A DNA stretch of 64,000 nt from Oscillospiraceae bacterium (GCA_020025595.1 JAHHRV010000001.1:273688-337687), one strand, 5' to 3'; positions 17,272 to 25,623 are shown, numbered from the stretch's first letter. Made by a program: numbers and translations. The notes: a model not told the origin generated them from the sequence alone.

Positions 17272-17697
17272 TTATGCCAGCTCCTGATCGAGATGATTCA
17301 GCAGGTGTTCCAGAAGACCGAAAAACTTCTCCCGTTCCTCTTGGGAGAGGGCTTCCAGAACTTTTTCTTCCGCCTCCTGCACGCTTCGCACATGCTGATT
17401 GCAGAATTCCTCGCCTTTTTCCGTCAGGTAAAGATCCTTCTGCTTTCGGGAGCCTTCTGCGAAAGCAAGCTGGACAAGACCTGCTTTTTCCAGGCTTGCC
17501 ACTGCGGTGCAGACGGTTTGTTTGGAATAGCACCAGTTTTCGCAGAACGAGTTCTGGCACAGGGGCTTGTCAGCCTCGCACAGTGCGTACAGAACCCAAA
17601 ACTGTGCATCCGCAAGTCCGGCTCTTTTGGCGCAGCGATGATAGATTTCATCCTGCTTTTTTGTGAGACGATTCCATTTTGACAGTTCTTTCTTCAT
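17272..17697 (-). CDS. MarR family regulator
   Basis: A 141-residue protein with the MarR winged helix: DAQFWVLYALCEADKPLCQNSF, recognition helix NWCYSKQTVCTAVASLEKAGLV, then the wing QLAFAEGSRKQKDLYLTEKGEE. Start ATG 17697 has AAGAAGGG upstream; the frame extends further but lacks a ribosome site and reads Pro-rich nonsense. It lies between a nitroreductase and a UvrA-like gene. The three TAGTC-N8-GACTA dyads at this operon's promoter and at the MATE promoter are its most likely binding sites. Cys residues (CQNSFCENWC) cluster around the DNA-binding helices and might sense oxidants or electrophiles, which is a guess. Confidence 0.9.
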   Translation of the reverse strand: MKKELSKWNRLTKKQDEIYHRCAKRAGLADAQFWVLYALCEADKPLCQNSFCENWCYSKQTVCTAVASLEKAGLVQLAFAEGSRKQKDLYLTEKGEEFCNQHVRSVQEAEEKVLEALSQEEREKFFGLLEHLLNHLDQELA

Positions 17698-17731
17698 ATT
17701 TGAACCCTTCTTTGCAAGCTTCATTGCCTTG

Positions 17732-18244
17732 TTACAGGACTTGGACAACACTTTCCCGGCCCTTGCGGATATCGTGCTTGGGGGAGGGGGCTGCGTCCTC
17801 GGCGGCATAACCAATGGGGAACAGGGCAATCAGATTGTAATCTGCCATTTCCGGATACATCTGTTTCAGAGCAGGTGCATCGAAGTGTCCCACCCAGGTG
17901 GTTGCAAGGCCCAGATCGGTAATCTGCAGCATGATGTGGGTTGCTACGATACTGGCATCTACATCGGCGAAGTTTCTGTTATCAAATGCTCTGACCCAGC
18001 CGGTGTCTTCCTTGTAGCCAACAACCAGGAAGGTGTCTGCACCAAAGGTATAGGTTGTTACTTTGTGGATATTCTGCTTTGATTCCGCAGAATCCATCAA
18101 AAAGATTTTATACGGTTGAGTGTTGACCGCTGTGGGAGCTTTAATTGCGGTGTCCAGAATCTGATCCAGCAGCTCTTTCTCTACTTTCCGGTCTGAAAGC
18201 TTTCTGCAGGAGTATCTTTTTTCTGCCAATTCCTTGAAATCCAT
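17732..18244 (-). CDS. Nitroreductase family protein
   Basis: A 170-residue FMN-binding nitroreductase. It opens with the family motif FKELAEKRYSCRKLSDRKVEKELLDQIL, followed by the FMN-site segment APTAVNTQPYKIFL, and ends with GRESVVQVL. Family members reduce nitro-aromatics, quinones or flavins with NAD(P)H, normally as dimers. Its length is a little short but typical of the compact clostridial forms. AAGGATGG lies upstream of the ATG. As the second gene of a MarR-controlled operon with a MATE pump nearby, detoxification of quinones or nitro compounds is the sensible inference. Confidence 0.9.
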   Translation of the reverse strand: MDFKELAEKRYSCRKLSDRKVEKELLDQILDTAIKAPTAVNTQPYKIFLMDSAESKQNIHKVTTYTFGADTFLVVGYKEDTGWVRAFDNRNFADVDASIVATHIMLQITDLGLATTWVGHFDAPALKQMYPEMADYNLIALFPIGYAAEDAAPSPKHDIRKGRESVVQVL

Positions 18245-18277
18245 AAATTTACCATCCTTTCTGTATTGAAAACAAAA

Positions 18278-18751
18278 TCAGTCTTTGGAGATGTCTTCAA
18301 ACTTTGCATCCACCAGCGTGGTCAGAATCTTCGGATCGATATCGATGATGAGTCCGATTCTGCCGCCGGAGAGGAAGATAGAATCCCATTTGAGAGCACT
18401 TGCATCCACGATTGTAGGCAGCAGTGTTTTCATTCCCAGGGGAGAGCATCCGCCGTGGACATATCCGGTCAGCTCCTGGAAGGTATCGGGCTTCAGCATC
18501 TGCAGATTCTTCACGCCCACAAGAGCGGCTGCTTTCTTCAGATCCAGCCGTTTCTCACCGGGCAGGCAGAACACATAATATCCGCCCTTGTGATCGGTGG
18601 TGACCAGTGTTTTGAACAGACGATCAGCGGTATCTCCGAAATAAGCGGCCACATCCACAGCGGCTACGGGGCCGTTCTCGGGATATTCACGAATGGAATA
18701 GCTGATGTTGTTGTCGTTTAATACTTGGATTGCGCTTGTATTGTTATCCAT
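18278..18751 (-). CDS. ybaK: YbaK/EbsC-type aminoacyl-tRNA deacylase
   Basis: A 157-residue YbaK/ProX-domain protein. Clear family features are YFGDTADRLFKTLVTTDHKGGYYVFCLPGEKRLDLKKAA broken over residues 38-75, a central VKNLQML, and TGYVHGGCSPLGMK, followed by IFLSGGRIGLIIDIDP. YbaK hydrolyses Cys-tRNA(Pro) made in error by ProRS. Start ATG 18751 was chosen because GGGAGG lies 7 nt upstream; an earlier in-frame codon at 18769 overlaps that site. It is first in the operon and directly behind the twin-operator promoter. A tRNA proof-reading enzyme under MarR control is unusual and may reflect protection during oxidative stress. Confidence 0.88.
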   Translation of the reverse strand: MDNNTSAIQVLNDNNISYSIREYPENGPVAAVDVAAYFGDTADRLFKTLVTTDHKGGYYVFCLPGEKRLDLKKAAALVGVKNLQMLKPDTFQELTGYVHGGCSPLGMKTLLPTIVDASALKWDSIFLSGGRIGLIIDIDPKILTTLVDAKFEDISKD

Positions 18752-18794
18752 TGCAAATCCTCCCTGCAATATATTTTCATCGTAATTTATTCAG

Positions 18795-18812
18795 TAGTCC
18801 GAAACCGGACTA
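18795..18812. promoter_or_regulatory. MarR operator, downstream copy
   Basis: TAGTCCGAAACCGGACTA lies just after the -10 box of the ybaK promoter (on the minus strand). It is the core of a longer perfect palindrome with 12-bp arms at 18790-18817. Confidence 0.75.
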
Positions 18813-18816
18813 CTGA

Positions 18817-18845
18817 ATTATAGTCCAGTTTCGGACTATTGTCAA
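18817..18845 (-). promoter_or_regulatory. Consensus promoter of the ybaK-nitroreductase-marR-uvrA operon
   Basis: On the minus strand TTGACA, exactly 17 nt, TATAAT: a perfect sigma-A consensus. Its spacer is filled by an operator dyad, which explains how such a strong promoter can be kept off. Confidence 0.88.
18821..18838. promoter_or_regulatory. MarR operator, copy inside the promoter spacer
   Basis: TAGTCCAGTTTCGGACTA sits between the -35 and -10 boxes; its centre is 26 bp from that of the downstream copy. Confidence 0.75.
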
Positions 18846-18918
18846 TATCTTTTCCTGAATTTTTTGCAGGAGCGGAAATTTTGCCTGAGGGTGCGGGGTA
18901 GGTTGGTTATAATAAGAA

Positions 18919-18950
18919 AACGCCCCGGAATTTCAGCATTCCGGGGCGTT
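18919..18950. terminator. Terminator of the amidohydrolase gene
   Basis: AACGCCCCGGAAT and ATTCCGGGGCGTT form a 13-bp perfect stem; on the minus strand TTCTTATTAT follows. Confidence 0.82.
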
Positions 18951-18963
18951 GGTATATATTGAT

Positions 18964-19749
18964 TTATAAATTCAGCAGCTGCTCCACAGTTCTGTGGCCA
19001 ATCTGTTCAAACTGATTGTCGGTGATCTTCAGGCGCAGGAAGCGTTCGGTTTGGGGGACAGGGTCCCAGAGGGGATAGTCTGTGCCGAAAGCCAGCCGCT
19101 CAGCACCGTAGATGTTGATATACTTTTCGGGCAAGCCCTCGGGCATAAACATCATAGAGCTGGAAACATCCATCAGGCAGCTGGTATCCCGGAGGTACTC
19201 CATGGCAGTTTCGTACATTCGGTAGCCGCCGAAATGGGCTGCAACCACCTGAAGACGGGGGAACTCACCGAGAATGCGGCGGAGTCTTGCCGGATGAGAA
19301 TAGTTGAATCTGGTATCTCCCATATGGAAAAGTACAGGCAGTTTTCCCTGGATCTGGTCGTATACCGGGAAGAGCCGGGGATCGTCAATGGCAAATTCCT
19401 GGGTGTCCGGGTGCATTTTGATGCCGTGCAGACCCTGCTGAAGAATGTAATCCGCTTCTTCTTCAATGTGCTCCATGGCAGCGTGCAGGGTACCAAAGCC
19501 GATGAACTCTTGGTGAGTTCCTGCCTGCTCCAGAATAAAATCGTTGATGTGCCGTGTGTGCTCCGGCTTTACTGCCACCGGGAGAATCACAAACCGGCTG
19601 ATACCCGCCTTAGCCCCTCGCTGCAGCAGCGTGTCCACTGTGCCGTCCATTTCCCGGGTGTTCAGCTCGTAAAAATCCCGGATGCTGGCGGCAGCCTTGT
19701 GGGCAATGTTCTGGGGATATACATGGGTATGGATGTCAATTAAATACAC
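18964..19749 (-). CDS. Amidohydrolase-2 family metal-dependent hydrolase
   Basis: A 261-residue TIM-barrel amidohydrolase. The metal-site motifs are in the expected order: IDIHTHVYP (HxH on strand 1), GIKMHPDTQEF, VLFHMGDT, VVAAHFGG and the late Asp in FGTDYPLWDP. Members of this group include decarboxylases and hydrolases of aromatic or sugar lactones; the substrate is not apparent. The start is GTG, with GAGG 8 nt upstream, because the nearby ATG is out of frame. It is a lone gene with its own terminator. Confidence 0.87.
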   Translation of the reverse strand: MYLIDIHTHVYPQNIAHKAAASIRDFYELNTREMDGTVDTLLQRGAKAGISRFVILPVAVKPEHTRHINDFILEQAGTHQEFIGFGTLHAAMEHIEEEADYILQQGLHGIKMHPDTQEFAIDDPRLFPVYDQIQGKLPVLFHMGDTRFNYSHPARLRRILGEFPRLQVVAAHFGGYRMYETAMEYLRDTSCLMDVSSSMMFMPEGLPEKYINIYGAERLAFGTDYPLWDPVPQTERFLRLKITDNQFEQIGHRTVEQLLNL

Positions 19750-19881
19750 ATAATCGCCTCAATCGTCAAATTCTGTACCATTATACCACGAATCCCGAAT
19801 TTTGCAAGGAGCGCCGATGTGTGCGGGCATCTATTCCCCAGTGCAAAGCGGACAGAAAAGCGTGGCAGGCAGCGTGAGAAT

Positions 19882-19914
19882 AAAAAAGTGACCGGAGCAA
19901 TCTGCTCCGGCCAC
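19882..19914 (-). terminator. Terminator of the OYE-type oxidoreductase gene
   Basis: GTGGCCGGAGCA and TGCTCCGGTCAC (minus strand) pair with one wobble, followed by TTTTTTATT. Confidence 0.88.
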
Positions 19915-19959
19915 TGTATATGAAAATCAAAGAAATGATGGTCAGCTTTTATCAGCTGA

Positions 19960-21906
19960 TTACAGATCCTTTGCGACCTTATAACCGCAGGTCACGGCAT
20001 CCTTGATATTTCCGAGCTTACCGGCATCGCCAACCAGATGATAGGTGACACCGCAGGCCTTCAGAGTTTCTTCCAGCTGAGGATCGATTCTGTAACCGGT
20101 AGCGAATACCAGAGTATCAGCATCGTCAATGCAGAATTCCTGACCGGCCTTGCTGTAGTAGATCTTGTCTTCCTCGACACGCTCTACCTTAGCACTGCAG
20201 ATCATCTGCACGCCCTTCTTCATCATTCTCTGAACCAGCAGGCTGCGGCCCGGGCCGGATTCATTCAGCATCAGACCGGACATCATTTCCAGAATGATGA
20301 TTTCTCTGTTTCTGGGGAACAGGTCATTGACCAGAGGAGCCAGATAGTCAGCAGTCTCACAGCCAACGGAACCGCCGCCGATGATGACGACCTTTCTGCC
20401 GGGGAATGCCTTGCCGGACAGGATGTCGTCAGCGGTCATCCACTGCTTAAATCCGGTGAAGGGCTTGATCACGACAGGAGATGCACCGGTACCGGCAATG
20501 ACTTCGTAGTCCTTGAACTCGGTCTTGATCATCTCTTCTGTAACAGTGCAGTTCAGTCTGACTTCGACGCCTGCGCGCTGCAGCTTGCCTGCCATGTACT
20601 TGATCATCTTGGTGAGGTCCTGCTTTGCGATGGGGACAGCTGCCAGACGGGCCAGACCACCCAGAGATTCTTCTTTTTCGCACAGAACCACATGATGACC
20701 GCGCTTTCTTGCTACATATGCTGCTTCCATGCCGGAAGGACCGCCGCCGATCACCAGAATGTTCTTCTTGGTCTGTGCTTCCTTGATGTTTTCTTCGTTT
20801 TCCAGCTCCAGAGAGGGATTCACGGTGCAGGAAACGCGATTGCCGAACATGATGCCGTTCAGGCATCTGAGACATCCGATGCAGGGACGAATGCTGTCAA
20901 TGTCACCGTGCTCAGCCTTGGTGACGAAATCGGGGTCACACAGGTTTGCGCGTCCGATCATGCAGATATCAGCACGGCCGTTGGCAATCAGCTCCTCTGC
21001 AATCCAGGGCTCGGTGATTCTGCCGACGGTTGCAACGGGGATGGACACATGCTTCTTGATCTCTTCTGCCATCTTCACATGGGAACCCATGGGAGTGCCG
21101 GGAGCAGGAATAGAGCTGCCGCGCATGATTGTGGTACCACCGGACACATGCAGGAAATCGACGCCGGCCTTTTCCAGCTGCTTGGCGACATATACTGCAT
21201 CGTTCAGGTTCTGACCGCCGTCGGTGTATTCATCGCCGGAAATACGAACATCAATGATGAAGTCCTCGCCGCAGACCTTTCTGACTTCCTGAACAACTTC
21301 AAGAGTCAGACGCAGACGAGCGTCCAGATCACCGCCGTATTCGTCGGTTCTCTTGTTATAAAGGGGAGAGAGGAATCCACCCAGCAGACCATGTGCGTGG
21401 GCAGCATGGATTTCAACGCCGTCAGCACCAGCCTGCTTCACACGGCCGGCAGCTTCGCCGAACTGACGGATGATGACCTTCAGCTCTTCTACAGTGACAG
21501 CTCTGGGAGCTTCCTTTGCATAGTAGGGACCTACATTGGAAGGAGCGATGAAACGGGGAGTTCCGGGCAGGGAGAATGCCATGTATGCCGGATGGAACAG
21601 CTGGGGCAGGATCTTTGCACCGTACTGATGGACAGACTCGGTGAGCTTCTTCCAGCCGGGGATAAAGGAATCGTCATAGATGGACATATCACCGGGCAGG
21701 TATGTATATACAGGCTCAACAGTGGTTACCTCGGTGACAATCAGACCGACACCGCCCTTTGCTCTTGCGGTGTAGTGCTGGATCAGTTCTTCGGTAACAT
21801 AGCCTTTATCTGCTAAGTTGGTAGAAATAGGAGGCATGAAAATGCGGTTCTTTACAGTGGTTTTGCCGATTTTAATAGGCGAAAATAAGTTGGGATATGG
21901 ATTCAT
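19960..21906 (-). CDS. NADH:flavin oxidoreductase / 2,4-dienoyl-CoA reductase-like enzyme
   Basis: A 648-residue three-cofactor enzyme. Residues 1-335 are an OYE-type FMN barrel (LFSPIKIGKTTVKNRIFMPPI, then VEIHAAHAHGLLGGFLSPLYNKRTDEYGG split around residue 180). A 4Fe-4S site follows at about 342-358, in CIGCLRCLNG and a later SCTVNP. The C-terminal half holds two dinucleotide-binding folds (ILVIGGGPSGMEAAYVARK and VVIIGGGSVGCETADYLA) for FAD and NAD(P)H. Relatives include 2,4-dienoyl-CoA reductase, BaiCD/BaiH bile-acid enzymes and gut enoate reductases. The substrate is unknown. The AraC gene directly upstream on the same strand is probably its activator. Confidence 0.9.
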   Translation of the reverse strand: MNPYPNLFSPIKIGKTTVKNRIFMPPISTNLADKGYVTEELIQHYTARAKGGVGLIVTEVTTVEPVYTYLPGDMSIYDDSFIPGWKKLTESVHQYGAKILPQLFHPAYMAFSLPGTPRFIAPSNVGPYYAKEAPRAVTVEELKVIIRQFGEAAGRVKQAGADGVEIHAAHAHGLLGGFLSPLYNKRTDEYGGDLDARLRLTLEVVQEVRKVCGEDFIIDVRISGDEYTDGGQNLNDAVYVAKQLEKAGVDFLHVSGGTTIMRGSSIPAPGTPMGSHVKMAEEIKKHVSIPVATVGRITEPWIAEELIANGRADICMIGRANLCDPDFVTKAEHGDIDSIRPCIGCLRCLNGIMFGNRVSCTVNPSLELENEENIKEAQTKKNILVIGGGPSGMEAAYVARKRGHHVVLCEKEESLGGLARLAAVPIAKQDLTKMIKYMAGKLQRAGVEVRLNCTVTEEMIKTEFKDYEVIAGTGASPVVIKPFTGFKQWMTADDILSGKAFPGRKVVIIGGGSVGCETADYLAPLVNDLFPRNREIIILEMMSGLMLNESGPGRSLLVQRMMKKGVQMICSAKVERVEEDKIYYSKAGQEFCIDDADTLVFATGYRIDPQLEETLKACGVTYHLVGDAGKLGNIKDAVTCGYKVAKDL

Positions 21907-22068
21907 CTTGTTTTTCTCCTTTCTGTGTTTGTCTTTATTCTAACATACTTGCATTGCAAATTCGTTCACTCACACAGATATCAGCTGTTGTTTTTTGTCC
22001 TCTTTTCGGGAAAGCCTGTGGCATTTTTTCAAAGACATGACAAAAAAGAGCGCCTGAAAGAAAACAGC

Positions 22069-23136
22069 CTACTTTTCCTTTGTGATTCTCAGGACCATAC
22101 CGCCTTCCGGTGCAGGATCGATCTGCACCCGGCCCTTTCCGACGGTCACGACCAGATCGTCGCCCTCTTTCCGGATGGCGAGCTGCTCATTTTCGTAAAG
22201 GATATCCTCTGTTTTTTCAATAAGATGCTGCAGAAGCTGCTTGTGCTGCTGATCCAGCACCATTTTCTGATTTTCGCCGCCCTTGCTGTATTTCATGTTT
22301 TTCTGGAACTGTTTTCTGTAGGCACTGGGCACGATTCCATATAGCTCCCGGAAAACTTCCGTATATGCCTTTGAACTGGGCAGACCGTAATCCAGAGCAA
22401 TCTTTTCAATGCTTTCTCTTCCTTCCAGGAGTGTTTCCAGAGAAGCACGCACTCGGACATAGGCAAGATATTTTACGAAGGGAATTCCGGTGTAGCGCTT
22501 CATCAGCTTTGATGTATAGGAGGGGCTGAAGGACAGCTGGCTGGCAATCTCGCCCAGGGTCAGATTCTCTTTATAGTGGAGGTCTATGTATTTGATGGCT
22601 TTCATGTAGTTTTCATGATATTCCGTGTGCAGCGGAAGTTCATCCACAGAAAAGGATTTGGGGGAGGCGGTAATGCGCAGCAGTTCCATCATGATCACAT
22701 TCATATGGTACAGATCATTGCTCTGTGCCATCAGCTCAGCGGCCAGTTCTCCGATTTTATTGCGCAGCTGGAGATAGGATTCTCTGTTTCGGGTTTCGGT
22801 ACAGACTGCGGTGCTGAAGCCTGCGTGCAGATTACCCACCATGGAATCTGCCATACGGCTGAAATCGATATGGATGGTCAGAATGATTCCAGTATCATTT
22901 TGGTCCTTTTTATGGAGCATATGTATATCGTAAGGCGCAATTACGATCATGTCTCTTTCGTTCAGAATGCACGAGAAGTTCGTCGTAACGGCCTCGTATG
23001 ATCCCTTCAGGACATAGGAAATCTCCAGACTGGACTGTCTGGAAAAAATATTTCTCGAAAACCCGTTGATGCTCAAGCTCAAGGGGTAGCCAAATTTCTG
23101 CCCTGAAAAATCGTAGTATAAATCCATATTCTGCAT
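22069..23136 (-). CDS. AraC family regulator
   Basis: A 355-residue regulator with an N-terminal cupin-like sensor (about 20-150) and two C-terminal HTH motifs near 185-285: LTLGEIASQLSFSPSYTSKLMKRYTG, and SIEKIALDYGLPSSKAYTEVFRELYG, closing with PSAYRKQF. A further 80 residues follow the DNA-binding domain, with a predicted coiled helix and a short beta segment (LVVTVGKGRVQIDPAP). This tail is not standard for AraC proteins and might be a second sensor. It is transcribed toward the OYE-type enzyme 162 bp away and likely regulates it. Confidence 0.88.
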   Translation of the reverse strand: MQNMDLYYDFSGQKFGYPLSLSINGFSRNIFSRQSSLEISYVLKGSYEAVTTNFSCILNERDMIVIAPYDIHMLHKKDQNDTGIILTIHIDFSRMADSMVGNLHAGFSTAVCTETRNRESYLQLRNKIGELAAELMAQSNDLYHMNVIMMELLRITASPKSFSVDELPLHTEYHENYMKAIKYIDLHYKENLTLGEIASQLSFSPSYTSKLMKRYTGIPFVKYLAYVRVRASLETLLEGRESIEKIALDYGLPSSKAYTEVFRELYGIVPSAYRKQFQKNMKYSKGGENQKMVLDQQHKQLLQHLIEKTEDILYENEQLAIRKEGDDLVVTVGKGRVQIDPAPEGGMVLRITKEK

Positions 23137-23249
23137 ATTTTCATTACCTGACCCTGAATGTTTTTAAGTGTAACTTATATGCATACTATACCCTGATATC
23201 TGCATTTTTTCAAGAAAAATCCAACTTGTACGGATGCTTATTCTATGTT

Positions 23250-23357
23250 TGCAGGCCACTGCGCCGGAAACAAACAGACAGGAATCATTCGGCGCAGATT
23301 CCAGACCGGGCCTGAGATACATGAACGTGCGACACGTTCGTAACTGAAAAGGTTACG
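23250..23357. other. Structured non-coding stretch between HIT and AraC genes
   Basis: Several complementary segments nest here: CAGGCC with GGCCTG, TGCGCCG with CGGCGCA, GGAATC with GATTCC, GAACGTG with CACGTTC (23323-23339) and CGTAAC with GTTACG (23339-23357). On the minus strand they would form the long leader of the AraC gene. I see no open reading frame that I believe and cannot match a known RNA family. Confidence 0.4.
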
Positions 23358-23361
23358 CACT

Positions 23362-23396
23362 AAGAAAAGAAAGTGGATGCCCTTACAGGCACCCAC
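23362..23396 (-). terminator. Terminator of the HIT gene
   Basis: On the minus strand GTGGGTGCC, a 6-nt loop and GGCATCCAC (one wobble), then TTTCTTTTCTTAG. Confidence 0.75.
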
Positions 23397-23410
23397 CCAT
23401 AGATTGGAAT

Positions 23411-23866
23411 TTAAATACAAAAATGACTTTTCATTTGCGCAAATAATACCTGTCTATCCTCATCAAGTAACACAGGCTCTTTCTTTAGAGCATAATGATG
23501 TGCAAACTCTGCATCAACGTATGAATGATGATTGATAGTAATAGGATTTTTATAGCGTGGTCTTACGTGAAAATGTAAATGCGGATTTGGATTGGGCTCT
23601 TTATAAAAGTTATTCAACAAACAACTCCAGTTGCATAACTCTGCACCTAATACCTCCTTATAGATTTGTTCTAACCGATCTATAATGGTTTTCAAATCAA
23701 TCCACTCCAAAGTGCTCAGTTCTGAAATGCATCCGCAGTGCCTATTTAGCACTAAGATACATCTTCCAACATAGTCCTGGACATCCGCCAAATAAACGGA
23801 CCAATGCAGGGATTTATAAATCAACCATTTGTTATCCTTGTAATTGCACCACTCGCAAATATTCAT
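23411..23866 (-). CDS. HIT family protein
   Basis: A 151-residue protein with the histidine-triad signature NPHLHFHVRPRY near residue 95-105, where the central His acts in nucleotide-phosphate hydrolysis or transfer. The N-terminus starts with an unusual CEWC pair (residues 4-7), reminiscent of the zinc pair in some Ap4A hydrolases. Substrate is likely a nucleotide conjugate but is not determined. It has its own promoter and terminator and lower GC than its neighbours, as does the intron region beside it, so it may have been acquired. Confidence 0.85.
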   Translation of the reverse strand: MNICEWCNYKDNKWLIYKSLHWSVYLADVQDYVGRCILVLNRHCGCISELSTLEWIDLKTIIDRLEQIYKEVLGAELCNWSCLLNNFYKEPNPNPHLHFHVRPRYKNPITINHHSYVDAEFAHHYALKKEPVLLDEDRQVLFAQMKSHFCI

Positions 23867-23904
23867 CAGTTACACCTACAAATTCTAATTTTATGGATGC
23901 TCTA

Positions 23905-23933
23905 ATTATACTAACAAGCAGTCAATGTGTAAA
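23905..23933 (-). promoter_or_regulatory. Promoter of the HIT gene
   Basis: On the minus strand TTTACA, 17 nt, TATAAT, about 40 bp before the HIT start. The group II intron must begin upstream of this site. Confidence 0.7.
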
Positions 23934-24595
23934 GTCCAAAGGTTAGTATAGTCTTAGTAGAACTGTTAAGGTAAAGGATAGAATGAAGGGGTAACGCCTG
24001 GAAATGTCCTCTTTAATACTGCGACATGCAAGGCGGCAGTAACAGCCAAATTGTATGAAGCTCGCAGAAGTCGGCAGAGAGCTACCGTAAAGAGTGGTAA
24101 ACCATTCCACGAAAGTATGCCAGAGGTGGGATATGTAGCCTATATGCCGGAAGTCACATAAAATGGGCATAGTGAGAATGCTTGCTTGACAAGCGGACGA
24201 ACTTTCGATTTACAAGTCTATAGGATCTCGCCAGTAGAAATGCTGGTCTCGCCATCGTGCGAGGTATGTGAGGGTTAGTAAAAAGGTTCTTTATGAAACC
24301 CCTTATACTGTTACAGGTAGTATCAAGCATACAGGCTTAGAGAAAGCACCTAAACCCATATAGAGTGGATAACCTTAACGGAACGTGGGAAGCCGGGAGC
24401 ATGGAGCCAGTTGCAGGCTTTGAAGTGCTGAACAGGAAAATCTTACGATATAACTGTTCTTCATCCCGGTGAAAGTGGTGCCATGACCGAAGAAGTCTCT
24501 GTAACGGAGATGGAGGAATAGGCACCAGTCTCAAATAACACAATACAACACACACGATATTCAAGGGTTCTGGTACGAATGTTCTATACTACCTC

Positions 24596-24916
24596 ATGCG
24601 TAACCCTGTTTCAGAGCGGTCGATAGAATATAACGATAACAGGCTCAGCCGGTTCTGCGGTCAGTATGGAAAATGTGCAATAACTGGTGGTGACCTTCAA
24701 ATAGGCGACATTCACTGTCATCACATTATCCATCAATCAAAAGGTGGTTCGGACAGGTATGAAAACCTGATGCTTGTCACCAAAAATGTCCACCGGCTTC
24801 TCCACGCAACCAATGCTGATACAATTCAGATTCTACTGTCCAAGCTAAATCTGACTAAGAAACAGAAAGCCAAAGTCAAATATTATCGTGAAAAAGCTGG
24901 AATGATGGGTATCTAA
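24596..24916 (+). pseudogene. C-terminal HNH remnant of the intron-encoded reverse transcriptase
   Basis: A 106-codon frame that reads as the very end of a clostridial LtrA-type maturase: IEYNDNRLSRFCGQYGKCAI, the HNH core CHHIIHQSKGGSDRYENLML, VHRLLHATNADTIQ and KLNLTKKQKAKVKY. Full proteins have about 450 more residues (reverse transcriptase and maturase domain X) that are absent here. No ribosome site precedes the apparent ATG, and the sequence joins directly to intron RNA, so this is an internal deletion rather than a free-standing endonuclease gene. Confidence 0.82.
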
Positions 24917-24963
24917 GTTATTCCAAATCGTGTGTATGAAAAAGAAATGTTATTTGAGATGGG

Positions 24964-24997
24964 GCGCCGTGTGAAGGGAAATTTTCATGCACGGTGC
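24964..24997 (+). ncRNA. Group II intron domain V
   Basis: GCGCCGTGTGAAG, GGAA-type tetraloop and TTTTCATGCACGGTGC fold into the 34-nt catalytic hairpin. The triad position reads CGC, where most introns have AGC. Confidence 0.82.
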
Positions 24998-25257
24998 TAG
25001 GCAGGGGAAAATCCGGAGATAATCTCAAAGGATTACCTATCGCAATAGGAAAAGATGACCAGTTTGCGCTCAGATGCCTGAGCGTGAAAACAGCCTCTTT
25101 TCATGATAATTTATAATTCAGAATCTTGTAAAAATGTGTCAAATCCTAAAAAACCAACTTCATCCGGAGATAATGACATAAATTGCATTTCTTTAGAGAA
25201 GTTCTGGAATTATTTCACTAATTTGTATTTTTGCTGTAAAAATCATCCAAACTCTAG

Positions 25258-25286
25258 TTGAAAATAGGGAGTACTTATGGTATATT
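25258..25286 (+). promoter_or_regulatory. Promoter of the first cobalamin-riboswitch operon
   Basis: TTGAAA, 17 nt, TATATT, downstream of the intron, so the intron should not block expression. The 25.05-25.25 kb stretch between holds only a small CGCTCAG/CTGAGCG hairpin. Confidence 0.65.
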
Positions 25287-25339
25287 ATCCGTGAATTAAA
25301 TACACTTATATTGAGATACGGTTCGAACAGTTTTTACTT

Positions 25340-25510
25340 AGTAGATGAAAAGAGAATCCGGTTAGAATCCGGAACAACCGTCCATTGCTGTGCGTGACAG
25401 ATGGGAGTATTGATCCATTGGAGTTGACTGCTCTGAGAAGGAATACGCCCCGCAGCCTTTGCTGCTAGGTCATAAGTCAGAATACCTGCCGTATCTTATG
25501 GTTCACCACA
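25340..25510 (+). ncRNA. Cobalamin riboswitch 1
   Basis: Conserved parts in order: GAGAATCCGGTTAGAATCCGG (two overlapping runs at 25351-25371), CCATTGCTGT (25382-25391), the CCATTGGAG segment near 25424, and a B12 box AAGTCAGAATACCTGCC at 25474-25490. It precedes a 150-bp stretch that ends in a terminator hairpin and the first gene, so binding of adenosyl- or methylcobalamin should reduce expression of the ECF/transcobalamin-like operon. Confidence 0.9.
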
Positions 25511-25623
25511 CTTTGATTGGAAGAGTGCAGCCGATTTGTTACCACGCAGTGGGATTATTGGGATGCATTCTACCTTTTGCATGAATTGTGAGTCCTGTTG
25601 ATGTGGTATTGATAAATCAGTTG

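Larger units (their letters stand above)
23940..25046 (+). mobile_element. Group II intron with most of its ORF deleted
   Basis: About 1.1 kb. The first 600 bp resemble domains I-III of clostridial group II introns (GGAACGTGGGAAG, GAACAGGAAAATCTTA, and GTAACGGAGATGG elements). A 34-nt domain V lies at 24964-24997 and a domain VI with a bulged A near 25036. The ORF in domain IV is reduced to the last 107 codons of the maturase, so the intron cannot move unaided but may still splice with a maturase supplied in trans. Both ends are estimated: I could not find the usual GTGYG 5' start with certainty, and 25046 is chosen from the end of domain VI. Confidence 0.75.

Noticed and set aside
23238..23420. 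60-codon minus-strand frame in the HIT-AraC gap
   Set aside because: It crosses the HIT terminator and is made of the hairpin-rich stretch; no ribosome site.
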